Source of the DNA: Mucilaginibacter endophyticus
Lineage (GTDB): Bacteria; Bacteroidota; Bacteroidia; Sphingobacteriales; Sphingobacteriaceae
NCBI RefSeq assembly: GCF_003351025.1
Contig: NZ_QPCG01000003.1
Coordinates: forward strand, 264,355-328,354
Length of the DNA: 64,000 nt
Direction of reading: 5' to 3'
Shown: one piece after another, positions 1 through 9,661 of the stretch
How positions within the stretch are numbered: position 1 is the stretch's first letter
Layout: every line of letters begins with the position of its first letter
Program-made: the position numbers and the translations under genes
Notes under the pieces: model-generated
Told to the model about the DNA's origin: nothing
Database searches by the model: none
What the model saw: only the letters and a program-made list of their open reading frames with translations

Positions 1-897
1 ACCTGTTTGCGCTGCGGGGGCAACCATTTTTGATAAACGGGGATCTTTCCGGGTCTTAAAACCATCAACAAAAGTTGAAGCCAATACCAGCGTTGAGCCT
101 GGTAAAAAGTTTTGCTGCCATGGGTTTTCGGCACCGGCTCCGCCGGTGAACGGCATCTTCATATCATCATCATTGCTCGCCATAGCGTTTTCAAGGGCGG
201 TAAGGGCCAGTTGTGCCTGCGCGGCAGCTGTATGCCCCGGAGCTTTAGTCAGGTGCATATAATAACGTGCTTTTAACGTATAAGCTGCCTTTTTCCATTT
301 GCTCATATCGCCGCCATAGTAAAAATCATCGCCTGTAGGTACTGTAGTGGTATTTTTAGCGATATCAGCGATAGCGTTATCAAGCAGGGTTTGTATCTGC
401 GTATAAATTGCTTCCTGGCTATCATAAGTTGGGGTAAGGTTACCTGTACCCTGAAAACTTTTTGAATACGGCACATCGCCCCAGGCATCAGTAGCAGAAC
501 CAAGCGTATAGGCAAGCAAGATCTTTGATATTCCCGCGTAGTTAGCATTGCCATCGGCTTCTGCTTTTTTATCAAGCAAAACAAGGTTATTCATTACCTG
601 CACATAAAAGTTGTACCAATCGCTATCCATATCCTGATGATACATGAGATAGGTACCAAAGTTTGGCGGCACCTGGTTCAAAGCTATTACCTGAAGGTAT
701 TGTTGTAGTACTATCGCAAGATTACTACCACCCGAGGCGGTAATATTCTGTGATATAGCCGCTTCAACCGGGGCCAGGATCAGTGATTCTTTAACATCTA
801 TAGGCCTGTTGGGGTCGTGGTTTACATCAATGTATTTTTTACAGCCCGTAAAACTTACTAACGCGCATGTTACTAACGTGATATATTTATTTTTCAT
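1..897 (-). CDS. SusD/RagB-like outer-membrane lipoprotein (3' end outside window)
   Basis: Surface lipoprotein that binds a nutrient and hands it to its SusC partner. The ORF starts at the ATG at 897 (MKNKYITLV) and stays open to the window edge, giving about 299 residues of a family that usually has 450-550. A short hydrophobic stretch ends in a lipobox (SFTGCKKY), so export and lipidation are expected. The text that follows (VNHDPNRP, then YNFYVQVMNNL, then GDVPYSKSFQG) is typical of the SusD-like_2 branch, which is also found with non-glycan nutrients. The gene lies 28 bases downstream of its susC, in one operon. Substrate is unknown; the beta-arabinofuranosidases across the divergent region suggest arabinose oligosaccharides, but this is inference. 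Confidence 0.9.
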   Translation of the reverse strand, partial: MKNKYITLVTCALVSFTGCKKYIDVNHDPNRPIDVKESLILAPVEAAISQNITASGGSNLAIVLQQYLQVIALNQVPPNFGTYLMYHQDMDSDWYNFYVQVMNNLVLLDKKAEADGNANYAGISKILLAYTLGSATDAWGDVPYSKSFQGTGNLTPTYDSQEAIYTQIQTLLDNAIADIAKNTTTVPTGDDFYYGGDMSKWKKAAYTLKARYYMHLTKAPGHTAAAQAQLALTALENAMASNDDDMKMPFTGGAGAENPWQQNFLPGSTLVLASTFVDGFKTRKDPRLSKMVAPAAQTG

Positions 898-925
898 GAC
901 AATTTCTCTTATTAATGATTTTAAA

Positions 926-3900
926 TTATAGGGTAACTTTCAAACTAAAGTCAACCGATTTTGAAGTTGGGGTTGAGAATGAATAAATACCCTGTGAACC
1001 GTTTGATGAGCCAAATGAGCTAACTTCCGGATCGCCGCCGGTAAAGTGCGGCGCGTGGATCCAAAGGTTACGGCCGGTTACACTAAACGTTGCCGATTTG
1101 AAAGGGCTTTTGCTTAACCATGATGGTTTTAAAGTATAGCCTAAACTAACATTGCGCAGTTTAACATAGCTGCCATCCTGAATTACAGACTCAAGCACAC
1201 TGTTTGCGCGCTGATAATAAGCCTGACCATTAACCGCAATGGTATTTGGCTGACCGGTAGTGGCATTTACGCCATCAACTACCCGTGGGCCACGGTTTTC
1301 GGTAACTTTTGGAGTACCATAAAAATAACCATAACCATCAACGTTGTTTTGGATATCGCCACCACGTTTGATATCAAAGAAGAAACTGAAATTGAATTGT
1401 TTGTACCTGAAGTTGTTATTGATGCCACCAAGCCAGTTAGGGTTGATATTACCTACTATACCTTGTGTATCATCGGCATATGGAAGGCCGGTATCATCGA
1501 TTAGTAACTTACCTGCCGCGTTACGTGCATAGCGGGTACCATATATTACTCCGTAAGGCTGCCCAACCACTATATTGGTAAAACCATTACCCAATACCTG
1601 CTGATCGCCGTAAATAGACAATACCTTATTCCTGTTACGGGTAAAGTTTAAAGTAAGGTCCCAGTTAAAATCGCGGCTCTTAATTGGTGTGGCGTTAAGC
1701 AATATTTCAATCCCCCTATTACGCATTACCGCTGAGTTTACACCTGTTGATGCGTAACCTGTTGATGCCGCGATAGCCACATTTGGTATAATACCATCAA
1801 TTGTTTTTTTACTGTAGAAAGATGCTTCAAGACTGATACGGTTATTAAAGAACCCCGCTTCAAAGCCCGCTTCAAACTCGTTGATACGCTCGTTTTTAAG
1901 ATTAGGATTACCCAGTACATCGCTGATTAAAAAACCGGCCTGCTGGTTATAAGGGAAAGCAAGGTTACGGATAGTTGCTTTATTGTAAGGCGTTAATAAA
2001 CTGTATGCGCCGATGCTACCGTCATTACCTACTGTACCGTATGAAACCCTAATCTTGCCCAGGTTCATAACTTTTGAAAGCTCGGGGCTAAAAAACTCTG
2101 AAAATATAAAACTACCCGCGGCAGAACCATAAGGATAAAAATTGTGGTCGGTTGATAATACCGAGTTACCATCGTACCTACCGGTTAATGATAATAACAG
2201 GAAGCGCTTATATTCGATATTTGATTGCAGGTAGAAACCAATTTTTCGTTGCAATGTTGAACTCTCGCTGTAGTTAACCGTTGAAGCAGAAGCCATATTA
2301 TACAAACCGGGTACAGTTAAACCAACGCCATTGGCGTAAGTATTTTCACCGTATGTGGAGATAAGGTTATTACCTAATATAACGTCAATATTAAAGTCGC
2401 CAAACTGCTTAGTGGCACTCAGCAATAAATCATTATTATATTGGCGAAAGGTAGTATTGTTATCAACCAAACGGCCATTAGGATTTGATACCGATTGGGT
2501 TGATTCATGATACCTGTCCATTTCGGTATAAACATCGGCGCCAAACCTTTCAGTAATTGTTAACCATGACAGGGGCTTATAATCGGCAGTAAAAGTTGGT
2601 AAAAACCTGTTAACACTTGAGTGGTTTTTGATATTATCCAATACCCAATACGGATTATTGCGCGAAAAACGATATAAACGCTGGGTACCGTCGGCATTTA
2701 AATAAGGCTGCAGATTATACGAAACCGGCGCTGTAAAAACTGTCCAAACCGGGCTTTCAAGCGCATACCCCTCAGGTAACCTGTCGTTTTGTGAGTTTGA
2801 ATAATTTAACTGAAAAGTAGTATTCAGGTTTTTAAGCACTTGCGCGCTATATTTCGCAAAAAAAGTATTGCGCAAAAATTTAGTGGTAGGCACCGTACCC
2901 TGCTGATTAAAATTAGAATAAGAAACCAGGTAAGTAGAATTGTTACCGCCACCGCCAATATTTACGGTGTTGTTGTAAGTATGGCCGGTTTTAAAAAACA
3001 GATCGGACTGGTTATAAACTTTTGCAGGTTGTCCGTTTATTTTAAGGGTATCCATACGGGCACCCCATGATGTACTTGTTTTATTGGTTACGCCATCATA
3101 ATAAATTCCGTTAGTACCTAATGAGTATTTATTTTGAATTTGCGGCAGCAAAGGCTTTTCAGCAGAAAAATCGGAAGAAAAGGTAATGAGCGGCTTTTTA
3201 TTTAAAGCACCGTTTTTGGTAGTAATAATAACAACGCCGTTAGCGCCTTTTGAACCGTATAAGGCTGTAGCTGCCGCACCCTTCAGCACGTTCATACTTG
3301 CAATAATTGATGGATCGATATCGGCTATCCTGTTTGTACCGGGTCCGGTGTTAAGGTTACCTGTTTCTGAGTTGTCAACCGGCACACCATCAATAACCAT
3401 TAAAGGCTCATTAGTACCAAAAAATGAAGATCCTCCCCTGATTACTATCCTGGCCGAACTGCCCGGGGTACCTGATGAACTTGTTACCTGTACACCGGCT
3501 ACTTTACCGGCTATCGCGTTTACAAGGTTAGGCTCCTTTGATTGTGTCAGCGACTCTCCTTTTATTTCCTGCGAACTGTACGTCAGGATCCTTTTATCGC
3601 GTTTTATACCCAGCGCGGTAACTACTACCTCATTAAGTACTTTGTTATCTTCGGCCAAGGTCACGTTAACCTGCGCCTGGCCGGTTAACTTAACTTCGTG
3701 CGCGGTAAAACCAATGGCGGTTACAATTAATGTACCCTGTCCATTATAATTAAGGCTAAACAGGCCGCTGCCATTGGTAACAGAGCCAGCGTTTGTGCCT
3801 TTTATTTTAACGGAAGCGCCGGCTATGGGCTCGCCCTTCTCGTCGGTTACCTTTCCTTTTAGTGTTACTGTTTGCGCGTACGTGCTGTAACAAAACACAA

Positions 3901-3952
3901 ACACACTTAGTAAAGGCAAAATGAACCTCTTTAGTAATTGTTTAAACTTCAT
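926..3952 (-). CDS. SusC/RagA-family TonB-dependent outer-membrane transporter
   Basis: TonB-dependent beta-barrel that imports a nutrient across the outer membrane with the SusD encoded just downstream. The 1008-residue product has a signal peptide (about 1-26, ending STYAQ), a carboxypeptidase-D-like regulatory domain (about 28-105, with GKVTDEKGEPIAGASVKIKG), a plug domain (about 105-240, with LMVIDGVPVDNS and the KGAAATALYGSKGANGVVII block) and a long barrel ending FSLKVTL. The NEVVVTALGIKRDK junction is shared in kind with the transporter at 36546-39725, so the two belong to the same SusC branch, different from those at 25239 and 45159. It diverges from the beta-L-arabinofuranosidase gene at 4299. 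Family is certain; substrate is not. Confidence 0.95.
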   Translation of the reverse strand: MKFKQLLKRFILPLLSVFVFCYSTYAQTVTLKGKVTDEKGEPIAGASVKIKGTNAGSVTNGSGLFSLNYNGQGTLIVTAIGFTAHEVKLTGQAQVNVTLAEDNKVLNEVVVTALGIKRDKRILTYSSQEIKGESLTQSKEPNLVNAIAGKVAGVQVTSSSGTPGSSARIVIRGGSSFFGTNEPLMVIDGVPVDNSETGNLNTGPGTNRIADIDPSIIASMNVLKGAAATALYGSKGANGVVIITTKNGALNKKPLITFSSDFSAEKPLLPQIQNKYSLGTNGIYYDGVTNKTSTSWGARMDTLKINGQPAKVYNQSDLFFKTGHTYNNTVNIGGGGNNSTYLVSYSNFNQQGTVPTTKFLRNTFFAKYSAQVLKNLNTTFQLNYSNSQNDRLPEGYALESPVWTVFTAPVSYNLQPYLNADGTQRLYRFSRNNPYWVLDNIKNHSSVNRFLPTFTADYKPLSWLTITERFGADVYTEMDRYHESTQSVSNPNGRLVDNNTTFRQYNNDLLLSATKQFGDFNIDVILGNNLISTYGENTYANGVGLTVPGLYNMASASTVNYSESSTLQRKIGFYLQSNIEYKRFLLLSLTGRYDGNSVLSTDHNFYPYGSAAGSFIFSEFFSPELSKVMNLGKIRVSYGTVGNDGSIGAYSLLTPYNKATIRNLAFPYNQQAGFLISDVLGNPNLKNERINEFEAGFEAGFFNNRISLEASFYSKKTIDGIIPNVAIAASTGYASTGVNSAVMRNRGIEILLNATPIKSRDFNWDLTLNFTRNRNKVLSIYGDQQVLGNGFTNIVVGQPYGVIYGTRYARNAAGKLLIDDTGLPYADDTQGIVGNINPNWLGGINNNFRYKQFNFSFFFDIKRGGDIQNNVDGYGYFYGTPKVTENRGPRVVDGVNATTGQPNTIAVNGQAYYQRANSVLESVIQDGSYVKLRNVSLGYTLKPSWLSKSPFKSATFSVTGRNLWIHAPHFTGGDPEVSSFGSSNGSQGIYSFSTPTSKSVDFSLKVTL

Positions 3953-4298
3953 AAATTAAAATTTGGGGTTAATGACTATGTATTACACGCTGTATTTCAG
4001 ACACGTAAAACTATCCGCGCACTGGCCCAAATTTTGTCATGAAATTTGCCAATACTACCCATATCTTAACATTCCTGTTACAATAGCATTAAATTGTTAT
4101 TATTTTTATATAAAACTTTTAAATACGTTAATATTTTGCCATTCGGCTATTACCGCCATTAAGAAACTTACTATAAACAGCCATAGGGTTGAAAAAACGG
4201 GTAAAATCCTGCTATCAACTGCAAAATATCAAATGAAATAATTGTTAAAAGCACAATAATTTAGAGGATAATTATTATTACAATTACAAAAACGGATC
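3953..4298. other. Divergent intergenic control region between susC and the GH146-like gene
   Basis: A 346-base AT-rich stretch separating divergent start codons. It must hold promoters for both operons. I could not find a TAnnTTTG element with a properly spaced TTTG for either direction, which would fit activator-dependent promoters. The part nearest 4299 is rich in ATAATTATTAT-like palindromic text. A 92-codon open frame at 3963-4241 has no recognisable protein character and was not called. Confidence 0.5.
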
Positions 4299-6668
4299 AT
4301 GCTTATAAAAAAGTGGTTTAAATTGAACTTATGCCTCGCTGCCTGCTTAGCGGGGGCACAAACAATACATGCGCAATCCTACGTGCCCGAATGGAACGAT
4401 ACCCGGGTAAAAGTAAAACCGGTGGTTCCGGTTAAAGCCTATTCATTTAATTTAAAGGATGTCCAATTATTAGAGAGCCCTTTTAAAAAAGCGATGGATG
4501 CTGATGTTAAATATTTGCTATCCATAGAGCCCGACAGGCTGCTCTCGGCCTTCCGCGCGCACTCAGGCCTTAAACCTAAAGGAAAAATGTACGAAGGCTG
4601 GGAATCATCAGGTTTGGCAGGGCATACACTTGGCCACTACCTATCGGCCATATCTATGCATTATGCATCAACCCGCGACCCTGAGTTTTTAAAACGCGTA
4701 AACTACATAGTTAAAGAGCTTGACGAATGCCAGGTAGCCCGTAAAACCGGCTATGTGGGCGCTATCCCTAAAGAAGATACAATTTGGGCCGAGGTTGCGA
4801 AAGGCGATATCCGTTCACGCGGTTTCGACCTGAACGGCGGCTGGTCGCCATGGTATACGGTACACAAGATCATGGGCGGTTTGCTTGATGCCTATTTATA
4901 TTGCAATAACGCCGAGGCCCTGAAAGTATGCAAAGGCATGGCCGACTGGACAGGCGAAACCATCAAAAACCTGGATGACGAAAAACTGCAAAAAATGCTC
5001 CTATGCGAATACGGCGGCATGGCCGAAACGCTTGCTAACTTGTACGCTATCAACGGTGATAAAAAATACCTCGAGCTATCATATAAGTTTTATGATAAAA
5101 AGATCCTTGATCCCCTAGCACAGCAACAGGATATATTGCCGGGTAAACACTCCAACACCCAGATTCCTAAGATCATAGCCAGCGCACGCAGGTACGAGAT
5201 CACCGGCGATAAAAAGGATAAAGCCATTGCCGATTTCTTCTGGACAACTATTGTTAACCACCACTCATACGCTACGGGCGGTAACAGCAATTATGAATAC
5301 CTGAGTGATGCGGATAAACTGAACGATAAGCTTACAGAAAACACAACCGAAACCTGCAACACTTATAATATGCTGAAGCTAACCCGGCATTTGTTCGCGG
5401 TTGAGCCTTCGGCCATGTTGATGGATTATTATGAAAAGGCATTGTACAACCACATCCTTGCCTCGCAAAACCATTCGGATGGTATGATGTGCTATTTTGT
5501 ACCATTGCGTATGGGTGGTACCAAACATTACAGCACCCCTTTTGATGACTTTACCTGCTGCGTTGGCTCAGGCATGGAAAATCACGTAAAGTACAACGAA
5601 AGCATTTACTTTAGAGGGGCCGACGGCAGCTTATATGTAAACCTGTTCATCCCATCGGTGCTAAACTGGGCATCAAAAGGTTTATCGGTAAAGCAGGAAA
5701 GCACTTTCCCTAATGATGATCATATCTCATTTACGGTGAACACCAAAAAGCCGCTTACAATGACTATCCGCATCCGTAAACCAAAATGGACCAGCAATGC
5801 TACCATCAGCATTAACGGAAAAACACAAACCGCTACTACTGATGACCAGGGATATATTGTTTTAAACCGCAAATGGAGCAACAACGATAAAATTGAGTTT
5901 ATTACTCCTGAAAAGCTTTACACCGAAGCCATGCCGGATAATGCCAACAGGCGCGCTGTATTTTATGGCCCGGTGTTACTTGCAGGTAATTTGGGTAATA
6001 CCGAACCTGATCCGCTGAAAGGCGTACCGGTTTTTGTAACCAGCGAAACAGATCCTAACCAATGGCTGCAAATGGTTGATAAAAAACAACTGAGCTTCCG
6101 CACGGTAAATATTTCAAAGCCTGAGGAAGTTACATTAATCCCATTCAATCAAACCCAAAATGAATACTATTCGGTTTATTGGGATGTGTTTACGCCACAA
6201 ACCTGGGCTGTACAGCAAAAGGCTTACGAGGAGCAACGCAAAAAGCAACAGGAACTGGAAGCCCGCACCATGGATATTGTACGCTTAGGCGAAATGCAGC
6301 CCGAGCGCGACCACAACTTCACCAGCGAAAACGCCACTACCGGCGAAGATCATCAAAAGAAATGGCGGTCGACAGAAAATGGCGGTTACCTGCAATATGA
6401 AATGAAGGTAGATGCCAACGCGCAAAACACCCTCATCAATACGTATTGGGGTATGGATAACCGCGGTCGCCGATTTGATATTTTGATTGACGGCGTTAAA
6501 CTGGCTTCTGAAGATCTGAACCAATACAAGGAAAGCCGTTTTTACGATATCAGCTATACCCTGCCTATCGAGCTAACCAAAGGCAAACAAAAGGTAACTG
6601 TAAAACTGCTGCCACAAAAAGAAAACAGCGCGGGGCCTGTTTATGGCACCCGCATGGTTAAAAACTAA
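4299..6668 (+). CDS. DUF1680 beta-L-arabinofuranosidase, GH146-like (GH127 clan)
   Basis: Secreted exo-acting beta-L-arabinofuranosidase expected to release terminal beta-linked L-arabinofuranose from arabinans or hydroxyproline-rich glycoproteins. The 789-residue protein has a signal peptide (about 1-26, ending IHAQ), an (alpha/alpha)6 barrel (about 50-440) and C-terminal beta domains. The zinc-cysteine active site of the clan is visible: Glu351 and Cys353 in TETCNTYN, and Cys420-Cys421 in FTCCVGSGMENH. By family precedent (HypBA1) one cysteine is the nucleophile and the glutamate and other cysteines hold zinc. The LLESPFKKAMDADVKYLLS opening resembles GH146 enzymes more than classical GH127. 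It is followed 26 bases later by a second enzyme of the clan, so the two are probably co-transcribed and complementary. Confidence 0.9.
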   Translation: MLIKKWFKLNLCLAACLAGAQTIHAQSYVPEWNDTRVKVKPVVPVKAYSFNLKDVQLLESPFKKAMDADVKYLLSIEPDRLLSAFRAHSGLKPKGKMYEGWESSGLAGHTLGHYLSAISMHYASTRDPEFLKRVNYIVKELDECQVARKTGYVGAIPKEDTIWAEVAKGDIRSRGFDLNGGWSPWYTVHKIMGGLLDAYLYCNNAEALKVCKGMADWTGETIKNLDDEKLQKMLLCEYGGMAETLANLYAINGDKKYLELSYKFYDKKILDPLAQQQDILPGKHSNTQIPKIIASARRYEITGDKKDKAIADFFWTTIVNHHSYATGGNSNYEYLSDADKLNDKLTENTTETCNTYNMLKLTRHLFAVEPSAMLMDYYEKALYNHILASQNHSDGMMCYFVPLRMGGTKHYSTPFDDFTCCVGSGMENHVKYNESIYFRGADGSLYVNLFIPSVLNWASKGLSVKQESTFPNDDHISFTVNTKKPLTMTIRIRKPKWTSNATISINGKTQTATTDDQGYIVLNRKWSNNDKIEFITPEKLYTEAMPDNANRRAVFYGPVLLAGNLGNTEPDPLKGVPVFVTSETDPNQWLQMVDKKQLSFRTVNISKPEEVTLIPFNQTQNEYYSVYWDVFTPQTWAVQQKAYEEQRKKQQELEARTMDIVRLGEMQPERDHNFTSENATTGEDHQKKWRSTENGGYLQYEMKVDANAQNTLINTYWGMDNRGRRFDILIDGVKLASEDLNQYKESRFYDISYTLPIELTKGKQKVTVKLLPQKENSAGPVYGTRMVKN

Positions 6669-6694
6669 TTTTTAATTAAACGAACTTGAATATC

Positions 6695-9097
6695 ATGATC
6701 AATAAACAAAAAGTCGCCGGTGTACTTGCTGTGTCTTTAACGGCACTTGTAAGTCCGTTGTTGGCGCAGCAAAAGGATTATCCTATCCAGCCGGTCGCCT
6801 TTACCAGCGTGCATGTCAATGACAACTTTTGGCAGCCAAAAATGGAGGTAAACGCTAAGGTTACTATCCCGTATGTATTGGCTCAATGTAAAGCCAATGG
6901 CCGCGTAGACAATTTTTTACGCGCCGCAAAAAAACTGGACGGCGATAAGCTAAGTGAATTCCCGTTTGATGATACTGATGTATACAAAGCCATAGAGGGT
7001 GCTTCTTATTCCATGCAGAATAAAAGAAACCCGGAGCTTGATAAATCAATTGATAGCCTTATCTCTATCATTGGCGCAGCCCAGGAGCCGGATGGGTACC
7101 TGTACACCTTCAGAACGGTTAACGCTAAAAAACCGCACGAATGGATTGGCGACAAACGCTGGGTGAATGAAGAAATATTGAGCCATGAGCTGTACAACGC
7201 AGGCCACCTTTACGAGGCCGCTGTTGCACATTACCAGGCTACAGGCAAGCGCACGCTGCTCAATATCGCCATAAAAAATGCCGATTTGTTGGTAAAAACC
7301 TTTGGACCGGGCAAAATTGAAGAATACCCGGGTCACCAGATCGTAGAGATCGGCTTGTCAAAAATGTACCGGGTTACCGGCAACAAGCAATATCTTGACC
7401 TGGCTAAGTTTTTCTTAGATGTTCGCGGCCCTAAAGGCGATGCTTACAACCAGGCCGATAAAAAGGTAGTTGATCAGCACGAGGCCGAAGGTCACGCGGT
7501 GAGGGCAGCTTACATGTACACCGGTATGGCCGATATCGCGGCTTTAACAGGCAATACAAGCTATTTGACAGCCATAGATGATATCTGGAGCGATGTAGTA
7601 ACCAAAAAGCTTTATATAACAGGCGGCATCGGCGCAACCGGGGCTGGCGAGGCTTTTGGCGATGCATACCAATTGCCAAACATGTCGGCCTATGCTGAAA
7701 CTTGCGCTGCTATTGGTAACGTTTACTGGAATAACAGGATGTTCCTGCTGCATGGCGATTCAAAATACATCGATGTACTTGAACGTACGCTGTATAACGG
7801 CCTGCTATCGGGCGTATCTCTAAGTGGCAACAGGTTCTTCTATCCTAACCCGCTTGCTTCTATGTTCCAGCACCAGCGCAGCGCCTGGATCAGCTGTGCC
7901 TGCTGTATCAGCAACATGACCCGTTTTTTACCATCATTACCGGGCTATGTTTACGCCAAAAACAAAAACGACCTGTACGTTAACCTGTTCATGAGCAATT
8001 CAAGCAATATCAAGCTTACTGAGGGCAACGTAAATATTGTGCAGCAAACAGATTACCCATGGAAAGGCCGGGTTGATATTACCGTTAACCCCGACAAAGC
8101 CGGCGAGTTCACTTTAAGGGTGCGCATACCAGGCTGGGCAAAACAACAACCTGTACCGGGTGATCTGTATACCTTTATGGATAAAAAATCCTTCCCGCTT
8201 ACGCTGATGATTAACGGGCAGGCAAAATCATTTGAAACAGAAAAAGGTTACGCCGTGTTAAAACGCACCTGGAAGAAAGGCGATAAGGTTTCGCTTTTAT
8301 TACCGATGGAAACCGAAAAGGTATTGGCTAATAACCAAGTTAAGGATGACAGGGGCAGATTCGCCTTTGAGCGCGGCCCTATTGTTTATTGCCTTGAAGG
8401 TCCGGACAATAAAGACAGCCTGGTTCAAAATATATTGATCAATAAAAACGCTATCGCTAACGCCAACTACCAGGCCGACCTGTTAAACGGTGTTGATGTG
8501 ATCTCAACAGAAGGAAAAAGCGCTAAACGCCAGCTAAAAACCGACAGCATTTTACAAACCGATCAGATGGTGAAAGCTATCCCCTACTATGCCTGGGCTA
8601 ACCGCGGACCAAGCGAAATGACTGTTTGGATCCCTTACGAGTCTTCGGCAGTGCGGCCAAAACCGGCTCCAACCATCGCAAGTACAAGTAAGGTAAGCGC
8701 TTCATTAAAAAATACGAGAATGTTTGCGGCCATAAAAGACCAATATGAACCTGCCGACTCAAAAGACACCAATTACCCATACCTGCACTGGTGGCCTGCT
8801 AAAAACACCAGCGAATTTGTGCAGTATGATTTTGATGCCGAGCATACCGTAAGCGAATCAAAAGTGTACTGGTATGATGATGGCCCGTGGGGCGGTTGCC
8901 GTATCCCTGCATCGTACAAAATCCTGTATAAGAAAGATGGTCAATGGGTTCCGGTTAAAAACACTACGCCTTACACCGTAAGTAAGGACGGCTTTAACGT
9001 GGTTACCTTTGAACCGGTGGCTACTACAGCCCTGCGCATGGAAATCCAATTACCGGTTGATAATTCGAGCGGGATCCATGAATGGGCGGTTAAATAA
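6695..9097 (+). CDS. GH127 beta-L-arabinofuranosidase (DUF1680)
   Basis: Secreted or periplasmic beta-L-arabinofuranosidase of family GH127. I place the start at the ATG at 6695 (MINKQKVAGV), which leads straight into a signal peptide ending LLAQ; an in-frame TTG at 6686 is the only alternative and adds three residues. About 800 residues. The active-site set is present: Glu335 and Cys337 in AYAETCAAIG, and Cys403-Cys404 in ISCACCISN, matching the Glu/Cys/Cys-Cys zinc site of HypBA1. The C-terminal third (HWWPAKNTSEFVQYDF, WYDDGPWGGCRIP) forms beta-sandwich domains and reads like a discoidin-type ligand-binding fold. Its divergence from the upstream paralogue suggests different linkages or aglycones rather than redundancy. 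Confidence 0.92.
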   Translation: MINKQKVAGVLAVSLTALVSPLLAQQKDYPIQPVAFTSVHVNDNFWQPKMEVNAKVTIPYVLAQCKANGRVDNFLRAAKKLDGDKLSEFPFDDTDVYKAIEGASYSMQNKRNPELDKSIDSLISIIGAAQEPDGYLYTFRTVNAKKPHEWIGDKRWVNEEILSHELYNAGHLYEAAVAHYQATGKRTLLNIAIKNADLLVKTFGPGKIEEYPGHQIVEIGLSKMYRVTGNKQYLDLAKFFLDVRGPKGDAYNQADKKVVDQHEAEGHAVRAAYMYTGMADIAALTGNTSYLTAIDDIWSDVVTKKLYITGGIGATGAGEAFGDAYQLPNMSAYAETCAAIGNVYWNNRMFLLHGDSKYIDVLERTLYNGLLSGVSLSGNRFFYPNPLASMFQHQRSAWISCACCISNMTRFLPSLPGYVYAKNKNDLYVNLFMSNSSNIKLTEGNVNIVQQTDYPWKGRVDITVNPDKAGEFTLRVRIPGWAKQQPVPGDLYTFMDKKSFPLTLMINGQAKSFETEKGYAVLKRTWKKGDKVSLLLPMETEKVLANNQVKDDRGRFAFERGPIVYCLEGPDNKDSLVQNILINKNAIANANYQADLLNGVDVISTEGKSAKRQLKTDSILQTDQMVKAIPYYAWANRGPSEMTVWIPYESSAVRPKPAPTIASTSKVSASLKNTRMFAAIKDQYEPADSKDTNYPYLHWWPAKNTSEFVQYDFDAEHTVSESKVYWYDDGPWGGCRIPASYKILYKKDGQWVPVKNTTPYTVSKDGFNVVTFEPVATTALRMEIQLPVDNSSGIHEWAVK

Positions 9098-9208
9098 GCT
9101 GTTGATAAGTTGGAAATCAGAAGCCGTTTTTTCTTTTTTCTCTGCTTAGAACTTATAACTTTGGACTAAACACTAACCTCAATTTGTAGAAGAGACCGTA
9201 TTACACTA

Positions 9209-9238
9209 TTGCCTATACAGTTATATTCTATACATTTG
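9209..9238 (+). promoter_or_regulatory. Bacteroidota-type sigma promoter for the Hc1-like gene
   Basis: The -7 element TACATTTG at 9231-9238 fits TAnnTTTG exactly, and TTG at 9209-9211 (in ATTG) lies 19 bases upstream, the spacing expected for the -33 element. The start codon at 9259 follows after about 20 bases. Confidence 0.75.
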
Positions 9239-9258
9239 CGGCCTTAAAAAATAAAAAA

Positions 9259-9438
9259 ATGGTAAATTTTGAAAAAGTGAAAGAAGTTATCGCAGCGGCA
9301 GAAGCTGACGCGGCAAGCTTTTATGAAAAAGGTAACAAAGCAGCTGGTACAAGGTTGCGTAATGCTATGCAACAATTAAAAGTATTAGCTACGGATATCC
9401 GTAAAGAAGTTACTGAACTTAAAAACACTGAAAAATAA
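9259..9438 (+). CDS. Hc1-like histone H1 family small DNA-binding protein
   Basis: A 59-residue protein, MVNFEKVKEV...TELKNTEK, of the small Hc1-like histone family common in Bacteroidota. Seen directly: an all-helical, lysine-rich and alanine-rich chain with the family core FYEKGNKAAGTRLRNAMQQL at about residues 21-40, followed by LKVLATDIRKEV. It probably binds the chromosome non-specifically. It is a stand-alone transcription unit, with a good promoter at 9209-9238 and a hairpin terminator at 9461-9492, and is probably constitutive and abundant. It is unrelated to the surrounding glycan genes. Confidence 0.88.
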   Translation: MVNFEKVKEVIAAAEADAASFYEKGNKAAGTRLRNAMQQLKVLATDIRKEVTELKNTEK

Positions 9439-9460
9439 CAGTTAAAAATCTTTTGAATAA

Positions 9461-9492
9461 AGCGGGTCTGGTTTTCCATGTACCCGCTTTTT
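9461..9492 (+). terminator. Rho-independent terminator of the Hc1-like gene
   Basis: Inverted repeat AGCGGGT (9461-9467) and ACCCGCT (9482-9488) with a 14-base loop, followed by TTTT and a further T-rich stretch. It starts 22 bases after the stop codon. Confidence 0.8.
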
Positions 9493-9576
9493 CTGTTTTA
9501 AAAAGTCCCGTCGACATCAGCGTATCGCCTCCTCTTCCCCGTTTAATTTTTTCTCAATAGTTATACTAATTATCAA

Positions 9577-9638
9577 AACCATAAGTACTTAATAGTGTTC
9601 ATGATTGGTAACCATAAGTCAAAACATTACTTTTGACT
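9577..9638 (+). promoter_or_regulatory. Direct repeat plus palindrome upstream of the hybrid sensor gene
   Basis: AACCATAAGT occurs at 9577-9586 and again at 9610-9619, 33 bases apart (about three helical turns). The second copy runs into a perfect palindrome, AGTCAAAA (9617-9624) and TTTTGACT (9631-9638), with a six-base spacer. It lies 24 bases before the start of the hybrid sensor gene at 9662, so it may serve autoregulation. The assignment is positional only. Confidence 0.4.
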
Positions 9639-9661
9639 ATCACAGATTGAGTTGTTAATTC

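Noticed and set aside
3186..3749. 187-codon open frame on the plus strand inside the susC gene
   Set aside because: It lies fully antisense to a clear SusC plug/regulatory domain, has no domain or leader, and results from codon bias of the real gene.
3963..4241. 92-codon frame in the divergent region before 4299
   Set aside because: AT-rich, odd composition, no start context or homology-like motifs; more likely regulatory DNA.
6686..6694. TTG start for the GH127 gene
   Set aside because: The ATG at 6695 gives a normal signal peptide; the TTG adds only MNI without support.
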